From an uncultured Flavobacteriaceae bacterium (GTDB lineage Bacteria > Bacteroidota > Bacteroidia > Flavobacteriales > Flavobacteriaceae): 50,061 nucleotides of DNA. The stretch is from positions 1 to 50,061 of the forward strand of contig CANNCM010000008.1 in NCBI GenBank assembly GCA_947503105.1, read 5' to 3'. How positions within the stretch are numbered: position 1 is the first letter of the stretch; each line of letters opens with the position of its first letter. This document shows positions 24,940 to 36,115 of this stretch, in pieces. Position numbers and translations under genes: made by a program. The notes below the pieces were generated by a model that saw nothing but the letters and a program-made list of their open reading frames with translations, searched no databases and was not told the DNA's origin.

Positions 24940-25371
24940 TTACTTTGCAAAAAGCTGATCGGGGTTTTTAAAGGCCTTAAATTCCAAAGCATTTCCAGAA
25001 GGATCTAAGAAAAATAAAGTGGCTTGTTCCCCAACTTCTCCTTCAAATCGAAGGTAGGGTTCAATAACAAAATCTACTCCTTTATTCTTTAGTTTTTCTG
25101 AAAAATCATGAAAAGTTTGCCAAGGTAATACCACACCAAAGTGAGGAACAGGAACGTGTTTCCCATCGACTTCGTTGTGGTGATTTTGATCATTATTTTT
25201 TGGCTTATAATGCAGTACCAATTGGTGGCCAAACAAATTGAAATCAACCCAATGGGAGCTACTTCTTCCTTCTTGACATTCCAAAACTGTGTTGTAAAAT
25301 ACTCTGCATTCTTCTAAATTCCAAACAGGAATAGCAAGATGAAAAGGGCTTATATATGAAGGGTTTACCAT
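24940..25371 (-). CDS. VOC (glyoxalase/bleomycin resistance) family protein
   Basis: This 143-residue protein has the two beta-alpha-beta-beta-beta modules of the vicinal oxygen chelate fold: [19 protein letters not shown] at the N-terminus and [15 protein letters not shown] near the C-terminus. The His near residue 11 and the Glu in NALEFK match metal-ligand positions in related enzymes, so a metal-dependent lyase, isomerase or dioxygenase is possible. The substrate is not predictable. Its start codon overlaps the end of the upstream pseudouridine synthase gene by seven bases, so the two are translationally coupled. It is the last gene of the minus-strand run that begins with the HerA-like ATPase. 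Confidence 0.88.
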   Translation of the reverse strand: MVNPSYISPFHLAIPVWNLEECRVFYNTVLECQEGRSSSHWVDFNLFGHQLVLHYKPKNNDQNHHNEVDGKHVPVPHFGVVLPWQTFHDFSEKLKNKGVDFVIEPYLRFEGEVGEQATLFFLDPSGNALEFKAFKNPDQLFAK

Positions 25372-26090
25372 GTTTTTTTAGAATCTTTTAGTGAAGCATT
25401 GAGGGTTTTTAGCTCTTCTTCGGATAATTCTCTGTAGCGACCAACTGGGCTTTTTAGGTGTATATTCATGATCCGTGTTCTTTGAAGTGTTTCTACTTCG
25501 TAACCAAGGTATTCACACATACGGCGGATTTGTCGATTTAGCCCTTGAGTTAATATAATTTTAAACGTTTTTTGACTTAATTTCTTAACCTTACATTGTT
25601 TTGTGATCGTATCTAAAATTGGTACACCATTGGACATGCGTTCTATAAATGTTTGAGAAATTGGCTTATCGACAGAAACTATATATTCCTTTTCGTGGTT
25701 ATTGCTCGCTCTTAAAATTTTATTGACAATATCACCATCATCCGTCAATAGAATCAACCCTTCGCTATCTTTGTCAAGTCTCCCAATGGGAAAAATACGA
25801 GTAGGGTAGTTTATAAAATCAATAATATTATCTTTTTCTACTCGAGTATCAGTTGTACACACAATGCCAACAGGTTTGTTAAATGCAATATAGGTGTGTT
25901 TGATTTTATTGTTAAAAATTTGTTTTCCATCAACTTTCACAACGTCGCTCGAAGTGACTTTAGTTCCCATTTCAGGAACATTCCCATTGATGGTTACACG
26001 ACCTTCCTCAATGAGCTTATCGGCGGCTCTACGCGAGCAATATCCTGCTTCGCTAAGGTATTTGTTAAGTCTTTTCAAGGTCGTTTCCAT
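25365..26090 (-). CDS. rluF: Pseudouridine synthase, RluF/RsuA-type
   Basis: This 241-residue enzyme converts a uridine of ribosomal RNA to pseudouridine. An S4 RNA-binding domain is visible at about residues 5-50 ([18 protein letters not shown]). The RsuA-family catalytic domain follows with [12 protein letters not shown], in which D106 is the expected catalytic aspartate. The conserved [10 protein letters not shown] motif is near residue 190. It looks closer to RluF (23S rRNA U2604) than to RluB or RsuA, but that assignment is by impression. The ATG at 26090 gives the conserved start; an in-frame TTG at 26105 is less likely. It overlaps the VOC gene and follows the hydrolase gene by 17 bases. 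Confidence 0.88.
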   Translation of the reverse strand: METTLKRLNKYLSEAGYCSRRAADKLIEEGRVTINGNVPEMGTKVTSSDVVKVDGKQIFNNKIKHTYIAFNKPVGIVCTTDTRVEKDNIIDFINYPTRIFPIGRLDKDSEGLILLTDDGDIVNKILRASNNHEKEYIVSVDKPISQTFIERMSNGVPILDTITKQCKVKKLSQKTFKIILTQGLNRQIRRMCEYLGYEVETLQRTRIMNIHLKSPVGRYRELSEEELKTLNASLKDSKKTW

Positions 26091-26107
26091 ATGGTAAAGG
26101 TACAAAT

Positions 26108-26935
26108 TTAACCCTTTAGAAAGCTAATGATATTTTCTATAACTTGCTTTCCTTTAAGGCCATGACCAAGGCCTTTGGTCGTGATCAATTTACTGTTTTT
26201 GAATGCAGATTGGATTTCAAGGGCATCAGAAAAAGGGATGACAGGATCATTTTCATCATGAATAATCAATCCTTTTGCGTTGATGTGATTTATAAAATGT
26301 GAAGTATTAAAATGCGATGATGGTTGATTGAATTTTTTCTGAATATAGCGTTCAAGCCCCTTAGAGATTCTTTCATTATATCCCATCAAATCGGTATAAT
26401 TTTTTAAAATCCCAGGAAAACCAGAGGGAACGCCCAAAAACACAATTTTTTCACTCTTTGTATAGCTGCTATTTTTTATAAAAAATGAAATAGCCATACC
26501 GCCAACAGAATGCCCAATTAAGATTTTTGGGTTAAATTTTTTAGCAACAACAGCTATAAATTTAGAATACAAAATCGCATTGAAACTAGAACTTCCAGAA
26601 GCACCATGTGCAGGGGCGTCAAGCGCCACAATATTATAATCTTCGTGTTGCAACCGCTGTATCATATTTTTCCATCGGCCAGAGTTGCTTTCCCAGCCAT
26701 GTACAAGAAGCACCGTTTGTTTTGCACCACTCCAATGATAGGTTTGAATCGGAATATTATCATGATCATATAGCACCTCTTTTTTTGCTTTTTCAAGCGT
26801 TGGATGAGGTGTTTTTAAGCGTCCTTTAAGAGGTTTAGAAAACAAATCAAGGGCCCATTTTGAGGCCAAAGCGGGATGGAGTAAACTCATAAAGTTTAAA
26901 CTTTTGCCTACCATTTTTGGAATGAATGAATTCAT
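26108..26935 (-). CDS. Alpha/beta hydrolase
   Basis: This is a 275-residue serine hydrolase of the alpha/beta fold. The oxyanion-hole region is [12 protein letters not shown] (residues 78-88) and the nucleophile elbow is GHSVGG, with S143. The acid is probably D227 or D230 in HDENDPVIP, and the histidine is H258 in GLGHGL. The N-terminal 50 residues form a lead with hydrophobic stretches that might attach it to a membrane. The substrate is unknown. The ATG at 26935 is preferred over a TTG 57 bases upstream. It lies in a minus-strand group between a lipoprotein gene and the pseudouridine synthase gene. Confidence 0.9.
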   Translation of the reverse strand: MNSFIPKMVGKSLNFMSLLHPALASKWALDLFSKPLKGRLKTPHPTLEKAKKEVLYDHDNIPIQTYHWSGAKQTVLLVHGWESNSGRWKNMIQRLQHEDYNIVALDAPAHGASGSSSFNAILYSKFIAVVAKKFNPKILIGHSVGGMAISFFIKNSSYTKSEKIVFLGVPSGFPGILKNYTDLMGYNERISKGLERYIQKKFNQPSSHFNTSHFINHINAKGLIIHDENDPVIPFSDALEIQSAFKNSKLITTKGLGHGLKGKQVIENIISFLKG

Positions 26936-27007
26936 AAAATGAATTTGTTTTCTGTTGATGTCAAAATTTGAATAGGTGCTATCTCTAGTCAAAAAATAAC
27001 AATGATT

Positions 27008-27565
27008 TTAATACCATTGTATGAAAAAATCTTTGATTTTTGCCGTTGGCGGAATCGAAAGCACTTCAATTTTTTTGCTCATATCGTAGCGTAAGTCCTC
27101 TGGCAATTCGCTTTTATCTATTGTAAAATATGCATTAATTTCATCAACTGAAACAATTAAATTTCTAAGTGTATTTTGAACGCCTGAAATATTGTAATTC
27201 CCTGTAAGACAACTAAAATCGCAGAGTTTATCAAGACTTTTTTTTGTTTTATATCGATTGTCAATTATTCGAACATTTTGTATTGTCGATAAAGAATCCA
27301 ATGCTTCTTTTGGTGTAAGTTCTAATAATAATTTTTGGGTTCCTTTTTCAAAAACCTTGATAATATTGGTATTTCCAGTAAATTCATCACCATCTATAAA
27401 TTGACTTAAAGAGTCCGTTTCGAAAACTCGTTTGAGGTCTTTAACTTTTGTAGAGTCATTTAGTTTTCCAACAGAGTGTTTGGTGACTAAAAAAGGATCT
27501 GAAGCGGTGTTGCAAGACGTTAAAAAAAGTGCAATTGCAAAAAAGGGAATCAGTAAATTTTTCAT
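27008..27565 (-). CDS. Putative lipoprotein of unknown function
   Basis: This 185-residue protein begins with a lipoprotein signal (hydrophobic stretch PFFAIALFLTSC; lipobox LTSC with Cys18), so it should be lipid-anchored in the cell envelope. The mature part is mainly soluble, with two cysteines close together (CDFSC) near residue 120. I do not recognise the family. It starts 24 bases downstream of the HerA-like ATPase gene on the same strand and is likely co-transcribed with it. Whether the two act together is unknown. Confidence 0.8.
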   Translation of the reverse strand: MKNLLIPFFAIALFLTSCNTASDPFLVTKHSVGKLNDSTKVKDLKRVFETDSLSQFIDGDEFTGNTNIIKVFEKGTQKLLLELTPKEALDSLSTIQNVRIIDNRYKTKKSLDKLCDFSCLTGNYNISGVQNTLRNLIVSVDEINAYFTIDKSELPEDLRYDMSKKIEVLSIPPTAKIKDFFIQWY

Positions 27566-27589
27566 GGCTAATTTAAATTGAGTACAATA

Positions 27590-29080
27590 CTAAACGACTT
27601 TTTTTAGAATTCCAAATACAGCTCTTATAAATGTAGCACTTGTTAGAACTTTAATAAGAGGATTTTGACGTTGCGATCTCGATTTAGATGACTTTCTTTT
27701 GGAAGTATCTTTTTTAAGGGCATTAATAGTTTTTATTTTAAAATTCAACATCTCATAAGCGCTATTTCTATCTATTGATTTGTTGTACTTTATCGCCAAT
27801 TGAGAGTTTTTTATTAGAGATGATAGTTCGGTTTTAGTGAGAATGTCCATACGGCTTTTTGGTGCTTGCAATAGTGTAGTTGATAGCGGTGTAGGCCGTC
27901 CTTTTTCATCTAATGCCGTCACAAGTGCCTCTCCAATACCCATGGAAGTGAGAGCATTTTCAATATCAAAAAACGAAGTTTCTGGGTAGTTTTGTGCGGT
28001 CAGTTTGATGGCTTTTCGGTCTTTGGCTGTAAATGCCCTGAGCGAATGTTGTATTTTCAAACCCAATTGCCCCAGTACATTATTTGGAATATCTGTAGGA
28101 TTTTGAGTGACAAAATATACACCAACGCCTTTACTTCGGATGAGTTTAATGGTGTGTTCAATTTGATGTAATAATGTCTTTGAAGCTTCATTGAAAATCA
28201 AATGGGCTTCATCAATAAAAAGAACCAGTTTTGGGTGGTCAAGATCGCCTTCTTCTGCTAAAGTTTCGTACAATTCTGCCAATAAACTCAACATAAAAGT
28301 AGAAAATAATTTTGGCCGATCTTGAATGTCATCTAATCGAATAATATTGATATAGCCGTTACCGTTTTTACGCGTTCGAATAAGATCATTGACCTCAAAA
28401 CTTTTTTCTCCAAAAAACAACTCTGCACCTTGCTGCTCAAGCTCAATAATCTTTCGTAAAATTGCTCCAGTTGATGCTTTTGAGATTCTGCCATATTCTT
28501 TTTGAAACTCATCTTTACCTTCATTAGTAGCATAATTTAAGACGCTTTTAAAATCTTTTAAATCTAATAGAGGCATTTGCTTGTCATCGCAGTATTTAAA
28601 AACGACGGCCACAATGCCAGACTGTGTGTCTGTAAGGTTCAAAATTCTTGAAATTAAAACAGGGCCAAATTCACTGACAGTAGCCCTAAGTCGCACCCCT
28701 TTTTGATCCGATAACGACAGAATTTCAACGGGATAAGATGTTGGGCTGAAAGGAAGTCCAATGGCCTTTTGGCGCTCATCAATTTTTGGATGCCCAGGGC
28801 TTGGTTTTGCCAAGCCACTCAAATCGCCTTTCACATCCATCAGCAAAACGGGGACTCCTTTTTCACTTAAATTTTCTGCCAATACCTGCAGGGTTTTTGT
28901 TTTTCCTGTCCCTGTTGCACCAGCAATAAGCCCATGTCTATTCATGGTTTTTAAAGGGATTTTTACAAAACAATTTGTAAGTGTTTCGTTGTGGAGTGTA
29001 GCAGCTCCCAAAGTGATAGATTCACCTTTAAAAGTATAGCCATTAGCAATATGATTGAAAAAAGCGTTTTTTGAAGTCAT
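27590..29080 (-). CDS. HerA-like P-loop ATPase (DUF853/YjgR family)
   Basis: This 496-residue protein belongs to the HerA/FtsK-related ATPases known as DUF853 or YjgR. The Walker A motif is GATGTGKT (residues 54-61), and the Walker B motif LVLFIDEAHLIF has D290 and E291. A Q-containing sensor segment (GVYFVTQNPTDIPNNVLGQLG) and an arginine-bearing stretch (SLRAFTAKDRKAI) complete the motor core. The C-terminus is basic and low in complexity (KRKSSKSRSQRQN). The cellular role of the family is not well defined; DNA handling is inferred from the HerA relationship. It is the first gene of the minus-strand group and divergent from queE. Confidence 0.9.
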   Translation of the reverse strand: MTSKNAFFNHIANGYTFKGESITLGAATLHNETLTNCFVKIPLKTMNRHGLIAGATGTGKTKTLQVLAENLSEKGVPVLLMDVKGDLSGLAKPSPGHPKIDERQKAIGLPFSPTSYPVEILSLSDQKGVRLRATVSEFGPVLISRILNLTDTQSGIVAVVFKYCDDKQMPLLDLKDFKSVLNYATNEGKDEFQKEYGRISKASTGAILRKIIELEQQGAELFFGEKSFEVNDLIRTRKNGNGYINIIRLDDIQDRPKLFSTFMLSLLAELYETLAEEGDLDHPKLVLFIDEAHLIFNEASKTLLHQIEHTIKLIRSKGVGVYFVTQNPTDIPNNVLGQLGLKIQHSLRAFTAKDRKAIKLTAQNYPETSFFDIENALTSMGIGEALVTALDEKGRPTPLSTTLLQAPKSRMDILTKTELSSLIKNSQLAIKYNKSIDRNSAYEMLNFKIKTINALKKDTSKRKSSKSRSQRQNPLIKVLTSATFIRAVFGILKKVV

Positions 29081-29117
29081 AACAAAGTAGGTTTTGGTAA
29101 AAATAAATGAAGTTTTC

Positions 29118-29149
29118 TTACTTTAACAAAAATCTGTAAACTATTTTTG
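29118..29149 (+). promoter_or_regulatory. Candidate queE promoter very close to the start codon
   Basis: TATTTTTG at 29142-29149 matches the TAnnTTTG -7 box, with TTA (29118-29120) about 21 bases upstream instead of TTG. The ATG at 29156 is only six bases past the box, so the transcript would have almost no leader. Confidence 0.4.
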
Positions 29150-29155
29150 CGTTCT

Positions 29156-29788
29156 ATGCTAAAACCTGAAATTCAAAAACAAGTTGATGCCGGAGAAATG
29201 CTTCCCCTTATGGAAGCATTTTATACCATACAAGGAGAGGGCTACCACAAAGGAACAGCATCCTATTTTATTCGTGTAGGGGGTTGTGATGTAGGTTGTC
29301 ATTGGTGCGATGTCAAAGAAAGTTGGAATGCCAAAACTCATCCACCAACTTCTATTCAAGCGATTGCCGACCAAGCCGCAAAATTTAGCAATACTATCGT
29401 GGTTACTGGTGGCGAACCTTTGATGTGGGATATGAATCCATTGACTCATTTATTAAAGCAAAAAAAACTCAAAATACATATTGAAACTTCTGGTGCGTAT
29501 CCATTATCCGGGCATTGGGATTGGATATGTCTCTCACCAAAAAAGCGTATGCTTCCAACGCCCGAAGTATATACTAAGGCCAACGAGCTAAAAGTGATCG
29601 TGTATAATAAAGACGACTTTAAATTTGCAGAAGAACAGGCTGCAAAAGTATCTAAAGATTGTATTCTTTATCTTCAACCCGAATGGAGTGTTCGAGAAAA
29701 AGTAACACCTTTTATCGTAGAATACGTGATGAATCATCCGAAATGGAAGATTTCTCTTCAAACACACAAGTATTTAAACATTCCATAG
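29156..29788 (+). CDS. queE: 7-carboxy-7-deazaguanine synthase
   Basis: QueE is a radical-SAM enzyme that makes 7-carboxy-7-deazaguanine from 6-carboxytetrahydropterin, a step towards queuosine in tRNA. The protein has 210 residues. The iron-sulphur cluster ligands are C44, C48 and C51 (GGCDVGCHWCD, CX3CX2C). The substrate and SAM segments YTIQGEGYHKG and VVTGGEPLMW are intact. The late LSPKKRMLPTPEVY segment is also typical. The ATG at 29156 is preferred to a TTG nine bases upstream. FolE, which makes the pterin precursor for this pathway, is also in the window but 12 kb away. No other queuosine gene is adjacent. Confidence 0.93.
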   Translation: MLKPEIQKQVDAGEMLPLMEAFYTIQGEGYHKGTASYFIRVGGCDVGCHWCDVKESWNAKTHPPTSIQAIADQAAKFSNTIVVTGGEPLMWDMNPLTHLLKQKKLKIHIETSGAYPLSGHWDWICLSPKKRMLPTPEVYTKANELKVIVYNKDDFKFAEEQAAKVSKDCILYLQPEWSVREKVTPFIVEYVMNHPKWKISLQTHKYLNIP

Positions 29789-29965
29789 GTTTTTATTATA
29801 ATTTACTTACACATTTAAACATAATTTACTTTTTTATTTTAATTTTTTTATAAATAAATATTGTTTTAATTAATTTTAGTTATAAATCATTATCAATTTT
29901 ACTTTTTATATTTACAATATGAAACATTAAAGTCATATTTGCATATAAATTTAAAATAAATTATC

Positions 29966-31633
29966 ATGTGTGGCATCGTATGTGCATTCGATTTGAAACA
30001 AAAAAGTGAGGATTTAAGGCCTCAAATATTGGAAATGTCCAAAAGAATCAGACATCGTGGTCCAGATTGGAGCGGGATTTTTGATAACGAAAAAGCAATC
30101 ATGGCGCATGAACGTCTGGCAATTGTTGATCCTGCATCTGGAAAACAGCCTTTATTCAGCCCAGATAAACAACTAATTTTGGCTGCCAATGGAGAAATTT
30201 ATAACCACAGAGAACTAAGAAAACAATTTGAAGAATCTTATGATTTTCAGACACAAAGTGATTGTGAAATCATTCTAGCACTCTATAAAGAAAAAGGTGT
30301 CGATTTTGTTGACGATCTCAATGGAATCTTTGGTTTCGCAATTTATGACGTTGAAGAAGAGGCCTATTTTATTGCCCGTGATCACATGGGGATCATTCCG
30401 TTGTATATAGGTTGGGATCAAAACGGAACTTTTTATGTGGCCTCAGAATTAAAGGCATTAGAATCTGTGTGCACAAAAATTGAATTGTTTCCTCCTGGGC
30501 ATTATTTTCATAGCAAAGAAGGTGAGTTTGTACAATGGTACAAAAGAGATTGGAGTGAATATGATGCTGTAAAAGACAATGCAACAAGCATTCAAGATAT
30601 CAAAGAAGCGTTGGAAGCCGCTGTGCACAGACAACTAATGAGTGACGTGCCATATGGTGTATTACTTTCAGGTGGTTTAGACTCTTCAGTTACTTCGGCA
30701 ATTGCAAAAAAATATGCTCAAAAAAGAGTGGAATCTGGCGATACTGCCGATGCGTGGTGGCCGCAATTGCATTCATTTTCTGTTGGGCTAGAGGGCTCAC
30801 CCGATTTGGCAGCAGCACAAAAAGTTGCAGACCATATTGGCACAGTACACCACGAAATTAAATTTACAATTCAAGAAGGGTTGGATGCTATTAAAGACGT
30901 TATCTACAACCTCGAAACGTACGACACGACCACCATTCGGGCAAGCACACCAATGTACTTGATGGCAAGAGTTATAAAATCTATGGGGATAAAAATGGTA
31001 CTTTCTGGAGAAGGTGCCGATGAACTTTTTGGAGGGTATTTGTATTTTCATAAAGCGCCCAATGCTAAAGAATTTCATCAAGAAACCGTTCGGAAACTAG
31101 ATAAGCTTCATATGTACGATTGTTTGCGTGCCAATAAAAGTTTGGCGGCATGGGGTATAGAGGGGCGTGTGCCATTTTTGGATAAAGAATTTATGGATGT
31201 AGCGATGCGTATCAATCCACAAGATAAAATGATCAATGGAGAACGCATGGAAAAATGGGTGGTTAGAAAAGCATTTGAAGACATGCTGCCCAATAGCGTT
31301 GCATGGCGTCAAAAAGAACAATTTAGCGATGGTGTAGGCTACAGTTGGATAGACACCTTGAAAGAGATTGTAAACAAAGAGGTTTCTGATGAGCAAATGA
31401 AAAATGCACATTTCCGATTTCCTGTTCAAACGCCATTAAACAAAGAAGAGTTTTATTACAGAACAATTTTTGAATCTCATTTTCCAAGCGAGGCAGCAGC
31501 GCTTTGTGTACCACAAGAGCCAAGCGTGGCGTGCAGCACCAAAATAGCTTTGGAGTGGGATGAGGCGTTCAAAAACTTAAACGATCCTAGCGGAAGAGCA
31601 GTCGCGAAAGTCCATGACAAGGCCTATTCCTAA
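29966..31633 (+). CDS. asnB: Asparagine synthase B (glutamine-hydrolysing)
   Basis: AsnB makes asparagine from aspartate, ATP and glutamine. This 555-residue protein starts MCGIVCAFD, and after removal of Met1 the Cys2 is the glutaminase nucleophile. The N-terminal Ntn domain carries RHRGPDWSG, LAIVDPASGKQPL and NGEIYNHRELR. The synthetase domain carries the PP-loop LSGGLDSS (about residues 234-241) and LSGEGADELFGGY. The length matches the class-B enzyme from E. coli (554 residues). A 177-base AT-rich gap precedes it. It may have its own promoter there: CATATTTG at 29934-29941 is one base off the -7 pattern. It ends with a strong terminator before gyrB. Confidence 0.96.
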   Translation: MCGIVCAFDLKQKSEDLRPQILEMSKRIRHRGPDWSGIFDNEKAIMAHERLAIVDPASGKQPLFSPDKQLILAANGEIYNHRELRKQFEESYDFQTQSDCEIILALYKEKGVDFVDDLNGIFGFAIYDVEEEAYFIARDHMGIIPLYIGWDQNGTFYVASELKALESVCTKIELFPPGHYFHSKEGEFVQWYKRDWSEYDAVKDNATSIQDIKEALEAAVHRQLMSDVPYGVLLSGGLDSSVTSAIAKKYAQKRVESGDTADAWWPQLHSFSVGLEGSPDLAAAQKVADHIGTVHHEIKFTIQEGLDAIKDVIYNLETYDTTTIRASTPMYLMARVIKSMGIKMVLSGEGADELFGGYLYFHKAPNAKEFHQETVRKLDKLHMYDCLRANKSLAAWGIEGRVPFLDKEFMDVAMRINPQDKMINGERMEKWVVRKAFEDMLPNSVAWRQKEQFSDGVGYSWIDTLKEIVNKEVSDEQMKNAHFRFPVQTPLNKEEFYYRTIFESHFPSEAAALCVPQEPSVACSTKIALEWDEAFKNLNDPSGRAVAKVHDKAYS

Positions 31634-31718
31634 AATTTAGACTTCATTTAAAAGAATCTAAGCCTTTATTTTTAATTTTTGATCTCAAATGTTTTTCTTG
31701 AAAATCGAAAATTGAATT

Positions 31719-31753
31719 TAAGGGCTTTTTTATGCGTTTTAAGCCCTTTTTTT
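31719..31753 (+). terminator. Terminator after asnB
   Basis: AAGGGCTT (31720-31727) pairs with AAGCCCTT (31741-31748), followed by a T-run. It stands about 90 bases after the asnB stop codon. The remaining part of the 245-base gap to gyrB holds the gyrB promoter. Confidence 0.7.
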
Positions 31754-31824
31754 AAAAGCTACGAATTGTTAATAATTTGAGGTAAATTCCCGAAAATCAA
31801 CTTTAAATTCGTTTTTCTAATATT

Positions 31825-31832
31825 TATATTTG
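31825..31832 (+). promoter_or_regulatory. -7 promoter element of gyrB
   Basis: TATATTTG is an exact TAnnTTTG match 46 bases before the gyrB ATG, which would give a leader of about 40 bases. The -33 region has only TTA/TTT-like sequence, so the promoter call rests on the -7 box. Confidence 0.4.
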
Positions 31833-31875
31833 TTAGACACTTGATAATGGTGTGAAACAAACAGAAAAAAATTAA

Positions 31876-33819
<1,944 letters not shown>

Positions 33820-33841
33820 GAGTTGAAACTTACACTTCTTT

Positions 33842-33888
33842 AAAACCTTCATGATCAAATATAAAATTTTGATATGAAGGTTTTTTTA
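33842..33888 (+). terminator. Terminator after gyrB
   Basis: A long stem, AAACCTTCATGATCAAA with TTTGATATGAAGGTTT (one bulge), closes a short AT loop. A run of seven T residues follows. It lies about 25 bases after the gyrB stop codon. Confidence 0.8.
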
Positions 33889-33923
33889 TTATATTTAATT
33901 TCTATAATTTTAAAACCTACACT

Positions 33924-34937
33924 ATGAAAATCCTCAAAACGTACACTTACCTTTTTTTATTTACTTGTTTTGGAGCTCATGCTCAAGACAATATCAATGA
34001 ACTTTTGGCGGCAGGAAAAGCAGACACCCAGCGCTTTGCAGAAAGTTATATTGCACCAGCATCTGATGGTTTAATTTATGCCATTTCAAACGGATGGTTC
34101 AATAATGCCAAATCTCTTCGAAGACTTGGTTTTGAAATCTCTGTTGTTGGAAATGCAAGTTTTGTTGATGATGATAAAGCTTCTTTTAAGATGAATGCTT
34201 CGGACTACGAAAATATCAGGTTTGAAGATAACAGCCCTACAAAAAATGTAGCGACAGTTTTTGGGAACTCAAACACACAAAAAGTAATTCTGACCTACGA
34301 CGACCCTGTTTTTGGTAATCAAGAAATAGAAGTTTCACTTCCAGGTGGTATTGGATCTTCAGCGTCGAGTTTTATTCCAACAGCTTTTTTGCAAGCAAGT
34401 TTCTCTCCTCTAAAAGGAACACAAATCAAAGCACGATTTATCCCAAAACTTAATTTTAATGATGCGCGTTTGAATGCTTTTGGTATTGGCGTTCAACAAA
34501 ACCTTTTGTCGTGGTTACCCGGAAATAAAGTATTGCCTGTTGCTGTTTCTGGAGTTGTTGCTTACACAAATTTAAAAAGCGAATATGATTTTAATACAAC
34601 GGATGTTGTAAAAGGCAACAACCAACAAATGACGCTGGATGCCAAGTCCATGCTATATCAATTGGTCGTCGGAACAAAACTTAAAATCATCAATTTCTAT
34701 GGTGCTCTTGGCTATGTAAGCGGATCGACAACGACAAATTTATTGGGAACATACAGAATTGTAAATGGGGGTGTCAGCTCTGATGAGATTGTAAATCCAA
34801 TTTCGATCAAAAATAAAATTTCAGGAATGCGTACAACTCTAGGCGCTAATTTAAAACTTGGGTTTTTTGGAATCAATGCCGACTACACCTTTGCAGATTT
34901 CAACACTGCATCTGTAGGGATAAATATTGGGTTTTAA
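33924..34937 (+). CDS. Secreted outer-membrane-type protein, DUF6588-like
   Basis: This 337-residue protein has a signal peptide of about 20 residues (YLFLFTCFGAHAQ). The mature protein starts with a helical segment (NINELLAAGKADTQRFAESYIAP) and continues with repeated amphipathic strands that end in GFFGINADYTFADFNTASVGINIGF. This closing pattern suggests an outer-membrane beta-barrel. The overall sequence resembles the Bacteroidota family DUF6588, whose function is unknown. It lies between gyrB, beyond its terminator, and mdh. There is no sign of a lipobox. Confidence 0.82.
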   Translation: MKILKTYTYLFLFTCFGAHAQDNINELLAAGKADTQRFAESYIAPASDGLIYAISNGWFNNAKSLRRLGFEISVVGNASFVDDDKASFKMNASDYENIRFEDNSPTKNVATVFGNSNTQKVILTYDDPVFGNQEIEVSLPGGIGSSASSFIPTAFLQASFSPLKGTQIKARFIPKLNFNDARLNAFGIGVQQNLLSWLPGNKVLPVAVSGVVAYTNLKSEYDFNTTDVVKGNNQQMTLDAKSMLYQLVVGTKLKIINFYGALGYVSGSTTTNLLGTYRIVNGGVSSDEIVNPISIKNKISGMRTTLGANLKLGFFGINADYTFADFNTASVGINIGF

Positions 34938-34973
34938 ATTATATATTTTGATTCAATAAATGCATGCTGCGAG

Positions 34974-35005
34974 TTGTAGTTTCATCTGATTAATTGTTAC
35001 ATTTG
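34974..35005 (+). promoter_or_regulatory. Promoter of mdh
   Basis: TTG (34974-34976), a 21-base spacer and TACATTTG (34998-35005) match the Bacteroidota pattern. The leader to the mdh ATG would be about 30 bases. Confidence 0.6.
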
Positions 35006-35040
35006 TAGTAATTTAATTTTATAACATAAATACGAGAAAA

Positions 35041-35967
35041 ATGAAAATAACTGTTGTAGGCGCAGGGGCCGTTGGTGCAAGTTGTGCCGAATATATTGCG
35101 ATCAAAAATTTTGCAGCCGAAGTTGTGTTGCTAGACATAAAAGAAGGATATGCAGAAGGAAAAGCAATGGATTTGATGCAATGCGCTTCTTTAAATGGTT
35201 TTGATACAAAAATAACAGGATCTACAAACGATTATACCAAAACTGCTGGAAGTCATATTTGTGTAATCACATCTGGAATTCCTAGAAAACCAGGAATGAC
35301 AAGAGAAGAATTGATTGGAATAAATGCTGGGATTGTAAAAACAGTTTCTGAAAACTTAGTTAAGCATTCACCAGATACCGTCTTAATTGTGGTTAGTAAC
35401 CCAATGGATACAATGACCTATTTGGCCCACAAAGTTACAGGATTACCAAAACATAAAATTATTGGAATGGGCGGTGCTTTAGACTCTGCTCGATTTAAAT
35501 ACAGATTGGCAGAAGCCCTAGAAGCACCAATTAGTGATGTTGACGGAATGGTTATTGGTGGGCATAGCGATGTTGGTATGGTACCTCTCATTTCTCATGC
35601 CACAAGAAACAGTATAAAGGTTTCAGAATTTATATCTCAAGAACGCCTAGAGCAAGTAAAAGAAGACACAAAAGTTGGAGGTGCTACTCTAACTAAATTA
35701 TTGGGAACTTCGGCATGGTATGCTCCAGGAGCTGCAGTCAGTGGGTTGGTACAAGCTATTGCTTGTGATCAGAAAAAAATATTTCCATGCTCAACGTTGC
35801 TTGACGGAGAGTATGAATTAAGTGATTTATGTATTGGTGTACCTGTTGTTCTTGGTGCAAATGGCATAGAAAATATTGTAGAAATTGAACTCAGTACGGC
35901 CGAAAAGGAGCATCTTCAAAAAAGTGCTGAGGGTGTAAAAAAGACCAACGGACTTCTGAACTTGTAA
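35041..35967 (+). CDS. mdh: Malate dehydrogenase
   Basis: This 308-residue NAD-dependent enzyme oxidises malate to oxaloacetate in the TCA cycle and belongs to the LDH-like group of malate dehydrogenases. The nucleotide-binding GAGAVGA is at residues 7-13, and D32 in VVLLDIKEG should hold the adenosine ribose. R82 and R88 in GIPRKPGMTREE, R151 and the proton-relay H175 in GGHSDVGMVPL form the active site. R82, at the substrate-specificity position, favours malate over lactate. It has its own promoter and a terminator, so it is monocistronic. Confidence 0.95.
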   Translation: MKITVVGAGAVGASCAEYIAIKNFAAEVVLLDIKEGYAEGKAMDLMQCASLNGFDTKITGSTNDYTKTAGSHICVITSGIPRKPGMTREELIGINAGIVKTVSENLVKHSPDTVLIVVSNPMDTMTYLAHKVTGLPKHKIIGMGGALDSARFKYRLAEALEAPISDVDGMVIGGHSDVGMVPLISHATRNSIKVSEFISQERLEQVKEDTKVGGATLTKLLGTSAWYAPGAAVSGLVQAIACDQKKIFPCSTLLDGEYELSDLCIGVPVVLGANGIENIVEIELSTAEKEHLQKSAEGVKKTNGLLNL

Positions 35968-35998
35968 GTCTTTAAGATTAAAAAATGATAAAATATAA

Positions 35999-36026
35999 AG
36001 AGCACTACAATTTTGTGGTGCTTTTA
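35999..36026 (+). terminator. Terminator after mdh
   Basis: AGCACTACA pairs with TGTGGTGCT (one G-T pair) around a four-base loop, followed by TTTT. It lies about 30 bases past the mdh stop codon. Confidence 0.65.
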
Positions 36027-36046
36027 TTATTAAAATAAAAAATCTA

Positions 36047-36077
36047 TTGGCAAATCACTTCGTAAATCATATATTTG
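36047..36077 (+). promoter_or_regulatory. Promoter of secDF
   Basis: TTG (36047-36049), a 20-base spacer and TATATTTG (36070-36077) are an exact match to the Bacteroidota consensus. The ATG of secDF follows 38 bases after the -7 box. Confidence 0.65.
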
Positions 36078-36115
36078 CTCGTTTACAAAATTAAAGCAGA
36101 ATAAAATAATTCAAA

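Noticed and set aside
29081-29155. A preQ1 riboswitch ahead of queE
   Set aside because: The 75-base gap shows no stem-loop with an A-rich tail that could form the small aptamer, and a promoter box sits right at the start codon.
29789-29965. A small RNA or gene in the very AT-rich gap before asnB
   Set aside because: I see no open frame or stable stem there; only a weak promoter-like CATATTTG near 29934.
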